Positions 24,142 through 32,842 of a DNA stretch of 64,000 nt are shown piece after piece. Each line of letters opens with the position of its first letter. The first letter of the stretch is position 1. This stretch comes from Leifsonia sp. TF02-11 (lineage in GTDB: Bacteria; Actinomycetota; Actinomycetes; Actinomycetales; Microbacteriaceae), in assembly GCF_017565305.1 (NCBI RefSeq), contig NZ_JAGEKP010000024.1, positions 186,001 to 250,000 on the forward strand, given 5' to 3'. Below the pieces are notes generated by a model. The model ran no database searches and was not told where the DNA came from. It worked only from the letters and a program-made list of their open reading frames with translations. The translations under genes were made by a program, and so were the position numbers.

Positions 24142-26955
24142 ATGACCCGCTCCCGCAGGGCGCCCGCGGTCGCGCCGTCCCCGTTCCAGGCCGCGCTCGG
24201 AGCGGCCTGTGCGGACGTGAGGACACGCGCGGTCGACCGCCTGTCCCGCGCACACGATGCCTCCCATTACGTCCTGACCCCGCGCGCGGTCGCGATCGCC
24301 GCCGACGTCACGGAGGTCTCGCATATCCTCGCCACGGCCCGGGAGCACCGGGTCCCGGTGACGTTCCGGTCCGGCGGCACGAGCCTGTCGGGTCAGGCCG
24401 GGACGACCGGGGTCCTGGTCGACACGCGGCGCGCGTTCCGGCGGGTGACGGTCGGCGACGAGGGGCGGATCGTGCGTGCGCAGCCGGGAGCGACGGTCAG
24501 GTCGGTCAACGCGCGGCTTGCGCGTTTCGGGCGCAAGCTCGGTCCCGACCCCGCTTCCGAGATCGCGTGCACGATCGGCGGCGTCGTGGCCAACAACTCG
24601 TCGGGCATGTCGTGCGGCACCCACGCCAACACCTACCGCACCTTGGCGTCGGCGGTGCTGGTGCTGCCGTCGGGAACCGTGCTCGACACGGGTGCCCCGG
24701 ATGCAGCCGAGCTGCTGCGCGCCGCGGAGCCCGAGATCCACGACGGGCTGCTCCGGCTGCGCGACCGGGTGCGGGCGGACCCCGACTCGGTCGCGACCCT
24801 CACTCGCCTGCACGCGATCAAGAACACGATGGGCTACGGCCTGAACGCCTTCCTCGACCACGACGATCCCCTCCACATCCTGGAGCACCTCGTGGTCGGC
24901 TCGGAGGGCACCCTCGCGTTCGTCGCCGAGGCCGCCTTCCACACCCTGCCTGTGCTGCCGGAGAGCGCGACAGGGCTGCTGATCTTCGCGGATCTCGCGG
25001 ACGCGACGGCGTCGTTGCGGGCGCTCGTCGACGCAGGCTTCGCCACCGTGGAGCTCCTGGACGCGGCGAGCCTGCGGGTGGCCCAGCGCGACCCGCAGGC
25101 GCCCGACGAGCTCCGGGCGCTCGACATCGTCGAGCACGCCGCCCTGCTCGTGGAGTTCCAGTGCGCGACCGCCGACGAGCTCGCGGACCGGCTGGCCGAG
25201 GCGCCAGCCGTGTTCGCCGCGCTGCCGCTCGCCGCGCCGGGCGCACTGACGACCGACGCCTCCACCCGCTCCCGCCTGTGGCACATCCGCAAGGGGCTGT
25301 ACACGGCCGTCGCCGGCGCCCGTCCGTCTGGCACCACGGCGCTGCTCGAGGATGTCGCCGTTCCCGTCGAGCTGCTGGGCGAGACCTGCTCCCGGCTCAT
25401 CGCGCTGTTCGAGCGCCACGGCTACACCGACAGCGTCATCTTCGGCCACGCCAAGGACGGCAATATCCACTTCCTGATCAACGAACGGTTCGACGACCCG
25501 CGGAGCCTGGCACGGTACGAGGCCTTCACCGAGGACATGGTCGACGCCGTCCTGTCGGCGGGCGGAACCCTGAAGGCCGAGCACGGCACCGGCCGGATCA
25601 TGGCGCCGTACGTCCGCCGCCAGTACGGCGACGAGCTGTACGGGATCATGTGGGCGGTCAAGCGCCTCATCGATCCGCAGCTGCAGCTCAATCCGGGGGT
25701 GCTCCTCACCGAGGACCCGAACGCCCACGTGCGCGATCTCAAGGTCGCGCCCACCGTCGAGAGCGAGGTGGATCGGTGCGTGGAGTGCGGCTACTGCGAA
25801 CCGGTGTGCCCGTCCCGCGACCTGACCCTCACGCCGCGCGAACGGATCGTGCTGCGCCGCGAGCTCCAGGCCGCCCGCGACCGCGGCGACGACGCCCTCG
25901 CACGCGAGCTGGAGCAGCAGTACGAGTACGACGGCGTCGAGACGTGCGCGGTCGACGGGATGTGCCAGACCGCCTGTCCCGTGCTGATCAACACGGGCGA
26001 CCTGGTGCGCCGTCTCCGGGCGGAATCGGCTCCGGCACCGGCGAAAGCGCTGGGCAAGGCGGCGGCCTCCCACTGGGGTCCCGTCACCCGTGTCGGCGCC
26101 GTCGCGCTCGATGTCGCCGCCACGATCCCGACCCCGCTGCCCGCGTTCGCCACCCGCGCCGCACGCGCCGTGCTCGGCGCGGACCGCGTTCCGCTGTACT
26201 CGGGCGACCTCCCCTCGGGCGGCGAGCCCCGCCGCGTGCTCACGGTGGAGGACGCGGACGCCGTCTTCTTCTCGTCGTGCACGACGACGATGTTCGGCGC
26301 GGCCGACGGCGCGGGGGTGAGCGAGTCCTTCCTGCGGCTGTGCGATCGCGCCGGCGTGCGGCTCGCCACGCCGGACGACCTGCCTTCGCTCTGCTGCGGC
26401 ACACCGTGGAAGTCGAAAGGTCTGAGCGAGGGCTACGCCACGATGACCGCGAAGGTCGCGACGGCGCTGCGGCGCGCGACCGACGACGGCCGGCTTCCGG
26501 TGGTCTGCGACGCGTCATCGTGCACGGAAGGTCTCCAGCTGCTCCTCGACGCGGCAGGGGAGGCCGGCGTACGGGTGATCGACGCCGTGGCCTTCGTCGC
26601 CGACCGCGTGCTCCCGGCGCTGCCGCCCGCCGCTCGAGTGCCGTCCGTCACGCTCCACCCGACCTGCTCGTCCAGCCATCTCGGGCTCGATGCCGCGCTC
26701 CGCTCCGTCGCCGAGGCGGCGGCCGAGGTCGTGGTCGTTCCTGACGACTGGGGCTGCTGCGCCTTCGCCGGCGACCGCGGGATGCTTCATCCCGAGCTCA
26801 CCGCCGCCGCCACCGCGCGCGAGGCCGCCGAGGTCCGCGCGGCAGCATCGACCCGTCACGCCTCGCTCAACCGCACCTGCGAGATCGGGATGACCCGGGC
26901 GACGGGCGCAAGCTACGAGCACATCCTGGAGATCCTCGACGCGGCGCTGGCGTAG
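24142..26955 (+). CDS. FAD-linked 2-hydroxyacid (D-lactate type) dehydrogenase with 4Fe-4S and CCG domains
   Basis: Large 937-residue oxidase of the Dld-II/GlcD-GlcF fusion type. FAD_binding_4 domain (about 45-215) with FRSGGTSLSGQAGTTGVLVD and GVVANNSSGMSCG; FAD-oxidase C-terminal domain to about 530, with FGHAKDGNIHF and AEHGTGR. Two 4Fe-4S motifs follow, CVECGYCEPVCPS near 546 and CAVDGMCQTACPV near 602, then two cysteine-rich CCG domains ending in HPTCSS and DDWGCCAFAGDRG. It would oxidise lactate or another 2-hydroxyacid and pass electrons to the quinone pool. GGAAGG lies before the ATG at 24142. Divergent from an operon predicted to yield pyruvate and lactate, so lactate is a sensible substrate. 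Stereospecificity cannot be read. Confidence 0.9.
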   Translation: MTRSRRAPAVAPSPFQAALGAACADVRTRAVDRLSRAHDASHYVLTPRAVAIAADVTEVSHILATAREHRVPVTFRSGGTSLSGQAGTTGVLVDTRRAFRRVTVGDEGRIVRAQPGATVRSVNARLARFGRKLGPDPASEIACTIGGVVANNSSGMSCGTHANTYRTLASAVLVLPSGTVLDTGAPDAAELLRAAEPEIHDGLLRLRDRVRADPDSVATLTRLHAIKNTMGYGLNAFLDHDDPLHILEHLVVGSEGTLAFVAEAAFHTLPVLPESATGLLIFADLADATASLRALVDAGFATVELLDAASLRVAQRDPQAPDELRALDIVEHAALLVEFQCATADELADRLAEAPAVFAALPLAAPGALTTDASTRSRLWHIRKGLYTAVAGARPSGTTALLEDVAVPVELLGETCSRLIALFERHGYTDSVIFGHAKDGNIHFLINERFDDPRSLARYEAFTEDMVDAVLSAGGTLKAEHGTGRIMAPYVRRQYGDELYGIMWAVKRLIDPQLQLNPGVLLTEDPNAHVRDLKVAPTVESEVDRCVECGYCEPVCPSRDLTLTPRERIVLRRELQAARDRGDDALARELEQQYEYDGVETCAVDGMCQTACPVLINTGDLVRRLRAESAPAPAKALGKAAASHWGPVTRVGAVALDVAATIPTPLPAFATRAARAVLGADRVPLYSGDLPSGGEPRRVLTVEDADAVFFSSCTTTMFGAADGAGVSESFLRLCDRAGVRLATPDDLPSLCCGTPWKSKGLSEGYATMTAKVATALRRATDDGRLPVVCDASSCTEGLQLLLDAAGEAGVRVIDAVAFVADRVLPALPPAARVPSVTLHPTCSSSHLGLDAALRSVAEAAAEVVVVPDDWGCCAFAGDRGMLHPELTAAATAREAAEVRAAASTRHASLNRTCEIGMTRATGASYEHILEILDAALA

Positions 26956-26979
26956 CTCGCGCCTCGCCCCACGCTCCAT

Positions 26980-26992
26980 GAAACCGATTCAC
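26980..26992 (+). promoter_or_regulatory. LacI-type operator before the first LacI gene
   Basis: GAAACCGATTCAC, 21 bases before the LacI start, matches the GAAACCGATTAC sites at 27999-28010 (inverse orientation) and 28068-28079 in 10 of 11 leading positions. Probably a self-regulation site. Confidence 0.6.
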
Positions 26993-27012
26993 GCTGCTCT
27001 ATGTTGGAGCCC

Positions 27013-28002
27013 ATGGCTACCATCTACGAGGTCGCGGCCCTGGCCGGGGTCTCGCCCGCGACCGTCTCCCGCGTCTTCAACGGCCACACCGTCTCGCCCG
27101 AGAAGGTGCGGCTCGTGCAGGAGGCGGCAGCGACGCTGAAGTTCGCGCCGAATCGCACCGCGCGGCGGCTGCGCAACCAGAGCTCAGAGCTCATCGCGCT
27201 GCTCATCCCCGACATCGAGAACCCGTTCTTCACGGCTCTCGCGCGCGGCGTGGAGGACAGGGCGCAGGAGGCCGGCTACTCGGTGGTGCTCTGCAACACC
27301 GACGACGACCCCGCCAAGGAGACCCGGTATCTCGAGATCGCCATGAGCGAGGGGATGGCCGGGGTCATCCTGGCACCGGCGGCGTCGGACGGCGACCTGG
27401 CGCAGATCGTCGCGCAGGGCCGCCCGGTGGTCGCCGTCGACCGCTCCACCGGGTTCGACATCGATGCCGTGATGGTCGACAACCGGGCCGCGGGCGCGGC
27501 GGCGACGACCGCGCTGTTCGACGCGGGGTTCCGCCGGGTGGCCTGCATCGCAGGACCGCTGGGCATCGAGTCGACCGAGGAGCGGTATCTCGGCTGGCGC
27601 CAGGTGGTCGCCAAGCGCTCGGACGGGACCGACTCCCCCGAGTTCCTGCAGCACGCGAACTACCGCGTCGACGGCGGTCGCGCCGCGATGGCCACACTGC
27701 TCGCGCTGGAGACTCCGCCGGACGCGGTCGTCACGACGAACAACCTGATGGGCGTCGGCGCCCTGCAGGTGCTCGCGGAGGCGGGCATCGCCCCGCCCGC
27801 GTTCGGCGTCGCGGTCGTCGGCGACCTCCCGTTCACCACCTTCTCGACGGACGTCGTCACCCAGGTGCACCTGCCCGCCCGCCACCTGGGGGTGACCGCC
27901 GCGTCGATGCTGATGGACCGGATCGCCGGGGACACGCAGCCGGCCAGGATCGTCGTCCTCCGCGCGCGCATCGCCTCCGACGGGGAGGCCGAATCTCTGT
28001 AA
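27013..28002 (+). CDS. LacI family transcriptional regulator (copy 1)
   Basis: Sugar-responsive repressor of 329 residues. The N-terminus ATIYEVAALAGVSPATVSRVF is a classical LacI helix-turn-helix, followed by the hinge helix NRTARRLRNQ and a periplasmic-binding-like core beginning ALLIPDIENPFFTALARG. The ATG at 27013 fits the family N-terminus but its GGAG is only 3 bases away; an ATG at 27001 is an alternative. Three copies of a GAAACCGATT operator lie around it, one in the promoter of the following ABC operon. It shares long identical stretches with the LacI protein at 35.0 kb, a clear sign of duplication. Confidence 0.92.
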   Translation: MATIYEVAALAGVSPATVSRVFNGHTVSPEKVRLVQEAAATLKFAPNRTARRLRNQSSELIALLIPDIENPFFTALARGVEDRAQEAGYSVVLCNTDDDPAKETRYLEIAMSEGMAGVILAPAASDGDLAQIVAQGRPVVAVDRSTGFDIDAVMVDNRAAGAAATTALFDAGFRRVACIAGPLGIESTEERYLGWRQVVAKRSDGTDSPEFLQHANYRVDGGRAAMATLLALETPPDAVVTTNNLMGVGALQVLAEAGIAPPAFGVAVVGDLPFTTFSTDVVTQVHLPARHLGVTAASMLMDRIAGDTQPARIVVLRARIASDGEAESL

Positions 28003-28010
28003 TCGGTTTC
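27999..28010 (-). promoter_or_regulatory. LacI-type operator at the end of the first LacI gene
   Basis: GTAATCGGTTTC is the exact reverse complement of GAAACCGATTAC at 28068-28079. It begins in the last codons of the regulator gene. The two sites are 69 bases apart, a distance that would allow a repression loop across the ABC operon promoter. Confidence 0.65.
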
Positions 28011-28062
28011 TTTCAGTCAATCACTGGCCGGTAGCCAGTTTGAGAACACTTTTCTGGGGCTA

Positions 28063-28091
28063 TTGACGAAACCGATTACTTAAGCTCTACT
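28063..28091 (+). promoter_or_regulatory. Promoter and LacI operator of the second ABC importer operon
   Basis: TTGACG (28063-28068) and TCTACT (28086-28091) are 17 bases apart. The operator GAAACCGATTAC (28068-28079) starts in the -35 box and fills the spacer, an ideal place for repression. Confidence 0.72.
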
Positions 28092-28131
28092 AGGGGACAG
28101 CCATTTCTCAACGGAGAGGATCCATCCCCTG

Positions 28132-29454
28132 ATGAAACGCACCATGAGATCCATCGCCGCCGTGACGATCACCGCGGCGCTTGCGGCCACAGCACTCAGC
28201 AGTTGCAGCAGCAGCACGGCTAACGACTCGACCGCCGGCAAGACCCTCAACGTCGCCTACTGGGACTACGGGCCGGGCGCGGAGGCCAACAACAAGGCGC
28301 TCGCGTCCGGATTCGAGAAGAAGTACCCGGGGACCACCGTCACGCTCACGCCGGTCGCGGGCGAGAACTGGGGCACCTACTACGCCAACGTCGCGACGAC
28401 GATGGCGGCCGGCAAGCACCCCGACCTCATGCTCATCTCGGGCGAGGGCGCGCAGTTCGTGACCAAGAACAACCTGATCGTCCCGATCAACGACTACCTC
28501 AAGAACGACCCGGAGGCCAAGGCCATCCAGGCCGACATCGCCCCCGGTCTGATCAACGGCTTCACCGTCGACAAGAAGGTCGTCACGCTGGCCAACGGCT
28601 GGAACGACATGGTCATCTACTACAACACCGACGTCTTCAAGGAGGCCGGTCTCCCCGCCCCGAGCGCCGACTGGACCTGGGACGAGTTCGAGGCCACCGC
28701 CGCCAAGCTCACCAAGGACACCAACGGCGACGGCACGCCCGATCGCTACGGGTTCACCTGGGCCAGCAACGAGATCTTCCCCGGCATCATGCCGTGGGTG
28801 GCGAACGCCGGAGGCAACCTCACCGACAAGTCGGTCTGCAAGGCGACGGCCGACACCCCGCAGGTGACCAAGGCGGTCACGTTCCTGGAGGACATGATCC
28901 AGAAGAAGATCGCGCCGGCGCCGATGCCCATGAGCGACGTCTTCACCCGCTTCCAGAACGGCTCCATCGCGATGTTCGGCGCGGGCCGCTGGCCGATCGG
29001 GACCTTCCTCCCCGCCGGCTTCAAGTCCTTCGACATCCAGCTCTACCCGAAGGGCGACACCTACCAGACCGTCTTCGGCGGGGCCGGCTACCCCATCCTG
29101 AAGTCGTCGAAGAACCCCGATCTGGCCTGGAAGTTCCAGAAGTTCACCGTGAGCGAGGACGTGCAGAAGCAGGTCGTCGGAACGCCGGACGCTCCCGGCG
29201 ACTCGATCCCGTCGCTCCGCTCGGTCGCCGCCACCATGACGACCGTCGGCACGCTGCCGAAGAACTCGCAGCTCTTCTACGACAGCATCGACAAGCACCC
29301 GCAGCTCGTCCCGTACCCGGCTCCGGCCAAGTACAGCGAGTACGAGTCGACCGTCCTCCGCTACACCCAGCTCATCTTCGGCGGGGAGGACTCCGTCAAG
29401 GACGGACTCGCCGCCATGCAGAAGGCGCTCGAGCCGATCGTGAGCTGCAACTGA
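28132..29454 (+). CDS. Sugar ABC transporter substrate-binding lipoprotein (importer 2)
   Basis: 440-residue CUT1 family binding protein. The signal peptide ends TALSSCSSS, with Cys25 as the lipid anchor. Mature landmarks: TLNVAYWDYGPGAEANNKALASGF, KHPDLMLISGEGAQF, YYNTDVFKEAGLPAPSADWTWDEF and GYPILKSSKNPDLAWKF. AGAGGA lies about 11 bases before the ATG. First gene of a long operon driven by the LacI-controlled promoter. Downstream isomerase and kinase genes suggest a fucose- or pentose-like ligand, possibly within a short glycan. Confidence 0.93.
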   Translation: MKRTMRSIAAVTITAALAATALSSCSSSTANDSTAGKTLNVAYWDYGPGAEANNKALASGFEKKYPGTTVTLTPVAGENWGTYYANVATTMAAGKHPDLMLISGEGAQFVTKNNLIVPINDYLKNDPEAKAIQADIAPGLINGFTVDKKVVTLANGWNDMVIYYNTDVFKEAGLPAPSADWTWDEFEATAAKLTKDTNGDGTPDRYGFTWASNEIFPGIMPWVANAGGNLTDKSVCKATADTPQVTKAVTFLEDMIQKKIAPAPMPMSDVFTRFQNGSIAMFGAGRWPIGTFLPAGFKSFDIQLYPKGDTYQTVFGGAGYPILKSSKNPDLAWKFQKFTVSEDVQKQVVGTPDAPGDSIPSLRSVAATMTTVGTLPKNSQLFYDSIDKHPQLVPYPAPAKYSEYESTVLRYTQLIFGGEDSVKDGLAAMQKALEPIVSCN

Positions 29455-29455
29455 G

Positions 29456-30415
29456 ATGACCACCAGCACCGCACGCGGTGTCGGGAACGGCAGCCGGGAG
29501 GCTGCCGTTCCTGGCGCCCGGAGGAGGCGCACCGACCCCGCCCGCAAGGGCGAGGCGTTCGCCGCCCTCGGCTTCCTGACCCCGTCGCTGATCGGCTTTG
29601 CGCTCTTCGTCCTGGCCCCGGCCCTCGGCGTCATCGCGCTCAGCTTCTACGACTGGAACCTGCTCAGCGACGGAACTTTCATCGGCCTCGGCAACTTCAC
29701 GCGGCTGTTCTCCGACGCGCGCCTCGCCCAGGTGTACGGCTCGACGGCGTACATGGCCGTCGTGATCCTGGCCGTCAACGTGATCGTCGGCCTCCTGCTC
29801 GCCGTCCTGCTCGAGACGAGGATGCCGCGCTGGATCCGGGGCTTCTTCCGGCTGTCCTTCCTGTTCCCGTTCGTGGTGTCCTCGTCGGCGGTCGCCCTCA
29901 TCTGGCGCTTCCTCCTGAACAAGGACCTCGGGCTGGTGAACTACTGGCTCGGCTGGCTTCACATCGACAGGATCGACTGGCTCGGCTCCAGCGCGTTCGC
30001 CCCGATCTCGGTCATCCTCGTGGCGTCGTGGAAGACGGTCGGGTTCTCCATCCTGATCTACATCGCCGGACTGCAGTCCATCCCGGCCGAGATCCGGGAG
30101 GCGGCGATCGTCGACGGCGCGAACGCCTGGCAGCGGTTCTGGCGGATCACCCTCCCGCTCCTCTCCCCCACCGTCTTCTTCCTGCTCGTGATCAACACGA
30201 TCAGCGCCTTCCAGATCTTCGCGGAGCCGCGTGTGCTCACGCAGGGCGGCCCGGGCGACGCCAGCCGCACCATCGTCCAGTACATCTACGACACGGCGTT
30301 CGGCAGCTTCGACCTCGGCTATGCGTCGGCGGTCGGGATCACCCTCCTGCTGGTGCTGATCGTGCTCACCGCGATCCAGTTCCGGCTCTCTCGCAGATGG
30401 ACGTTCTACGGATGA
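29456..30415 (+). CDS. Sugar ABC transporter permease, MalF type (importer 2)
   Basis: 319-residue inner-membrane permease with six spans after a basic N-terminal tail; first span LTPSLIGFALFVLAPALGVIAL. EAA loop EIREAAIVDGANAWQRFWRITLPLLSPT lies before the last span pair, and the signature QGGPGDASRTIVQYIYDTAF follows. It starts one base after the binding-protein stop and overlaps the next permease by 4 bases. No ATPase gene in the operon. Confidence 0.93.
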   Translation: MTTSTARGVGNGSREAAVPGARRRRTDPARKGEAFAALGFLTPSLIGFALFVLAPALGVIALSFYDWNLLSDGTFIGLGNFTRLFSDARLAQVYGSTAYMAVVILAVNVIVGLLLAVLLETRMPRWIRGFFRLSFLFPFVVSSSAVALIWRFLLNKDLGLVNYWLGWLHIDRIDWLGSSAFAPISVILVASWKTVGFSILIYIAGLQSIPAEIREAAIVDGANAWQRFWRITLPLLSPTVFFLLVINTISAFQIFAEPRVLTQGGPGDASRTIVQYIYDTAFGSFDLGYASAVGITLLLVLIVLTAIQFRLSRRWTFYG

Positions 30416-31263
30416 CGACGACACACACACGAGGCGCGGGCCACGTGGCCCAGCGGGTCATCACCTTCACGGTCCTCGGGATCGCCGCGCTGGCGATCGC
30501 CGCACCCTTCCTCTGGATCTTCCGCGGCGCCATCTCGCCGAGCGACGCCGAGCTCTACCGGCTGCCGCCGACCCTGTTCCCGTCGAGCGCGACCCTCGCC
30601 AACTTCGGCAAGGTCACGACCCAGGTGCCGTACTTCCACTTCATCCTGAACTCGCTCATCGTCGCGGGAACGATCACGGTCGCGCAGCTCATCACCTGCT
30701 CGACCGCCGGCTACGCGTTCGCCCGGCTGCGCTTCCCCGGCAAGAACATCGCGTTCGCGCTCGTCATCGGCTCGCTGATGATCCCGCTGCAGGTGACGAT
30801 CGTGCCGCTCTTCCTGGTGATGTCGAAGCTCGGGCTGACCAACACGCTGTGGGCGCTCATCCTCCCCGGTGTGTTCAGCGCCTTCGGCGTCTTCCTGCTC
30901 CGGCAGCACTTCCTCAGCCTCCCCGCCGAGCTGGAGGAAGCGGCGAAGCTCGACGGCGCCGGCTCCGCCCGCACCTTCTTCCAGGTGATGCTGCCGCTCT
31001 CCGGCCCGGCCCTGGCCACCCTCGGCATCCTGACCTTCACGTACTGGTGGAACGACCTGCTGCTGCCGCTCGTGATGATCAACGACACCGAGACCCAGAC
31101 CCTCCCAGTGGGGCTGGTCCTCCTCGCCGGCCGGTTCTCGACCGGGTCGCTGGGCACGATCGCCGCCGGCATCACGATGGCGATCATCCCGGTGCTGCTG
31201 GTGTTCCTGGTGGCCCAGCGCTACATCGTCCAATCCATCGCCTCGAGCGGACTGAAACTCTGA
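30412..31263 (+). CDS. Sugar ABC transporter permease, MalG type (importer 2)
   Basis: 283-residue permease, six spans. EAA loop ELEEAAKLDGAGSARTFFQVMLPLSGPA; C-terminus YIVQSIASSGLKL is typical of the MalG group. The start overlaps the MalF stop (ATGA) and the stop overlaps the start of the next membrane protein gene (TGATG), so both are translationally coupled. Confidence 0.93.
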   Translation: MTTTHTRGAGHVAQRVITFTVLGIAALAIAAPFLWIFRGAISPSDAELYRLPPTLFPSSATLANFGKVTTQVPYFHFILNSLIVAGTITVAQLITCSTAGYAFARLRFPGKNIAFALVIGSLMIPLQVTIVPLFLVMSKLGLTNTLWALILPGVFSAFGVFLLRQHFLSLPAELEEAAKLDGAGSARTFFQVMLPLSGPALATLGILTFTYWWNDLLLPLVMINDTETQTLPVGLVLLAGRFSTGSLGTIAAGITMAIIPVLLVFLVAQRYIVQSIASSGLKL

Positions 31264-31904
31264 TGACGACCACACACTCCCTCCCCACTCCCGGGATGCC
31301 GCTGCTCCTCAAGTCGGCGGCCGTCGCCACCTGGCACGAGCTGCCCCGCGTCGCCGCCCTCGGCCTCCTGTCGCTGGCCGCGGCCGTCCCGCTGGCGGTC
31401 TCGCTCCTGTCCGCGGCGCCGCCGTGGATCTCGGGCGTCGCGTCGGTGCCCGTCGCGTTGCTCGCGACCGGGCTCTCCGCGTACGCGGCCGCCATCGCGC
31501 GCGGCGAGAAGCCGACCCTTCGCGTGGGGCTCCGGCTCGACCCGGTGCTCGGCCTCTCGCTGTCCGCCATCGCGACCCTGCTCACGGAGGGGATCGCGCT
31601 CGGCGGCGCCGTCGCGATCGCCGCGACCGTGCTCGCCGCCGTCGCCCTCGTCCTGGCGCCGTACGCGCTGGCCTACGCCGCCGTGCGCGGCCGCCGAGGA
31701 CTGATCGCGTGGCGCGGAGCGGCGATCCTCGTCGCTTTCCGGCCCGGCGCGGCCCTGACCGTCCTGGCGCTCTGCTGCATCGGCGGATTCGCGGTGGTGG
31801 CGAGCGCCGGAACGCTGGCCGTCGTCCTGCCCTGCATCCTGTCCGTCTTCGCCTGCGCGGTGGTCGGCGACCTGCTGGCGACGATCGACGGGATGAGCCG
31901 GTGA
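31263..31904 (+). CDS. YesL-like (DUF624-type) membrane protein
   Basis: 213-residue protein made almost wholly of hydrophobic helices, five or six spans, with a short charged loop around ARGEKPTLRVGLRLD. Small YesL/DUF624 membrane proteins often sit right after the permeases in Gram-positive sugar importer operons, and this one fits by length, topology and place; the sequence match itself is weak to my eye. Its role is unknown; an accessory to the importer is a guess. It overlaps both neighbours. Confidence 0.65.
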   Translation: MTTTHSLPTPGMPLLLKSAAVATWHELPRVAALGLLSLAAAVPLAVSLLSAAPPWISGVASVPVALLATGLSAYAAAIARGEKPTLRVGLRLDPVLGLSLSAIATLLTEGIALGGAVAIAATVLAAVALVLAPYALAYAAVRGRRGLIAWRGAAILVAFRPGAALTVLALCCIGGFAVVASAGTLAVVLPCILSVFACAVVGDLLATIDGMSR

Positions 31905-32842
31905 GCGCCGCCGCAGCGAATGCCGCAACGCACGCGGCCGTGCTCGAACGGCTCGACCCCGCCTTGACCGGGGTGGTGCCGCTCACTCTGCCCGCAGCGC
32001 TTCCCGCCGGGCCGCTGACGGTCGAGCTGGTGCGGCGGGTGGACGCCTCGTTGGTGTCGGAACCGGTCGAGACGGCGCGCGTCGTCCGGATCGGACGGAC
32101 CGACGGCAGCGCTCTCGAGCTCCGCCTCCACGAGACGGAGCGGGCGGATGCCGCGATCCTCTGGATCCACGGCGGCGGCATGTTCCTCGGCAGCGCACGC
32201 CAGGACGACGCCCTGTGCCGTTCCCTCTCCTCCGCCCTCGGCACGACCGTCGTCGCGGTGGACTACCGGCTCGCGCCGGAGCACCCCCATCCCGCCCCGC
32301 TGGAGGACTGCTACACGGCGCTCGTCTGGCTCGCCCACCGCTACCCGCGGGTCGTCGTCGCCGGCGGCAGTGCGGGCGGAGGCCTCGCCGCCGGGCTCGC
32401 CCTGCTCGCCCGCGACCGTTCGGGGCCCGCCATCGCCGGCCTGCACCTCTCCTATCCCATGCTCGACGACCGGGAGTCACCCATGATCACGTCCGAACTG
32501 GCCGACACCGTCGTGTGGAACGCACGACTCGACGCACTCGCCTGGGAGGCGTACCTCGGCGGCTCACCCGCCGACCAGTACGCGGCTCCCGGCCGCGCCG
32601 CCGACCTCTCCGGGCTGCCGCCCACGGTGATCGACGCGGGCGACCTCGACCTGTTCGTGCACGAGGACGTCGCGTTCGCCGCGGCCCTCGAGGCGGCGGG
32701 GGTCGACGTGACACTGACGGTCGAGACCGGTGCTCCGCACTGCTTCGAGTTCATCCTGCCCGACGCGGACAGGAGCCGGGCGACGCTCGAGCGCAAGCAC
32801 GCCGCCCTCGCCGGACTCCTCGACGGTGGAGCCGCCCGGTGA
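31901..32842 (+). CDS. Alpha/beta hydrolase (HSL-type esterase) of importer operon 2
   Basis: 313-residue serine esterase. HGGGMFLGSA carries the oxyanion motif, DYRLAPEHPHPAPLEDCY follows, the nucleophile is in GGSAGGG, and Asp in DAGDLDLFVHED and His in GAPHCFEF complete the triad. It resembles the esterase at 8.7 kb, also in an importer operon. Cytoplasmic; probably strips acetyl or acyl groups from imported sugar. Starts with GTG in a 4-base overlap with the membrane protein and ends in another with the hydrolase gene. Confidence 0.9.
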   Translation: MSAAAANAATHAAVLERLDPALTGVVPLTLPAALPAGPLTVELVRRVDASLVSEPVETARVVRIGRTDGSALELRLHETERADAAILWIHGGGMFLGSARQDDALCRSLSSALGTTVVAVDYRLAPEHPHPAPLEDCYTALVWLAHRYPRVVVAGGSAGGGLAAGLALLARDRSGPAIAGLHLSYPMLDDRESPMITSELADTVVWNARLDALAWEAYLGGSPADQYAAPGRAADLSGLPPTVIDAGDLDLFVHEDVAFAAALEAAGVDVTLTVETGAPHCFEFILPDADRSRATLERKHAALAGLLDGGAAR

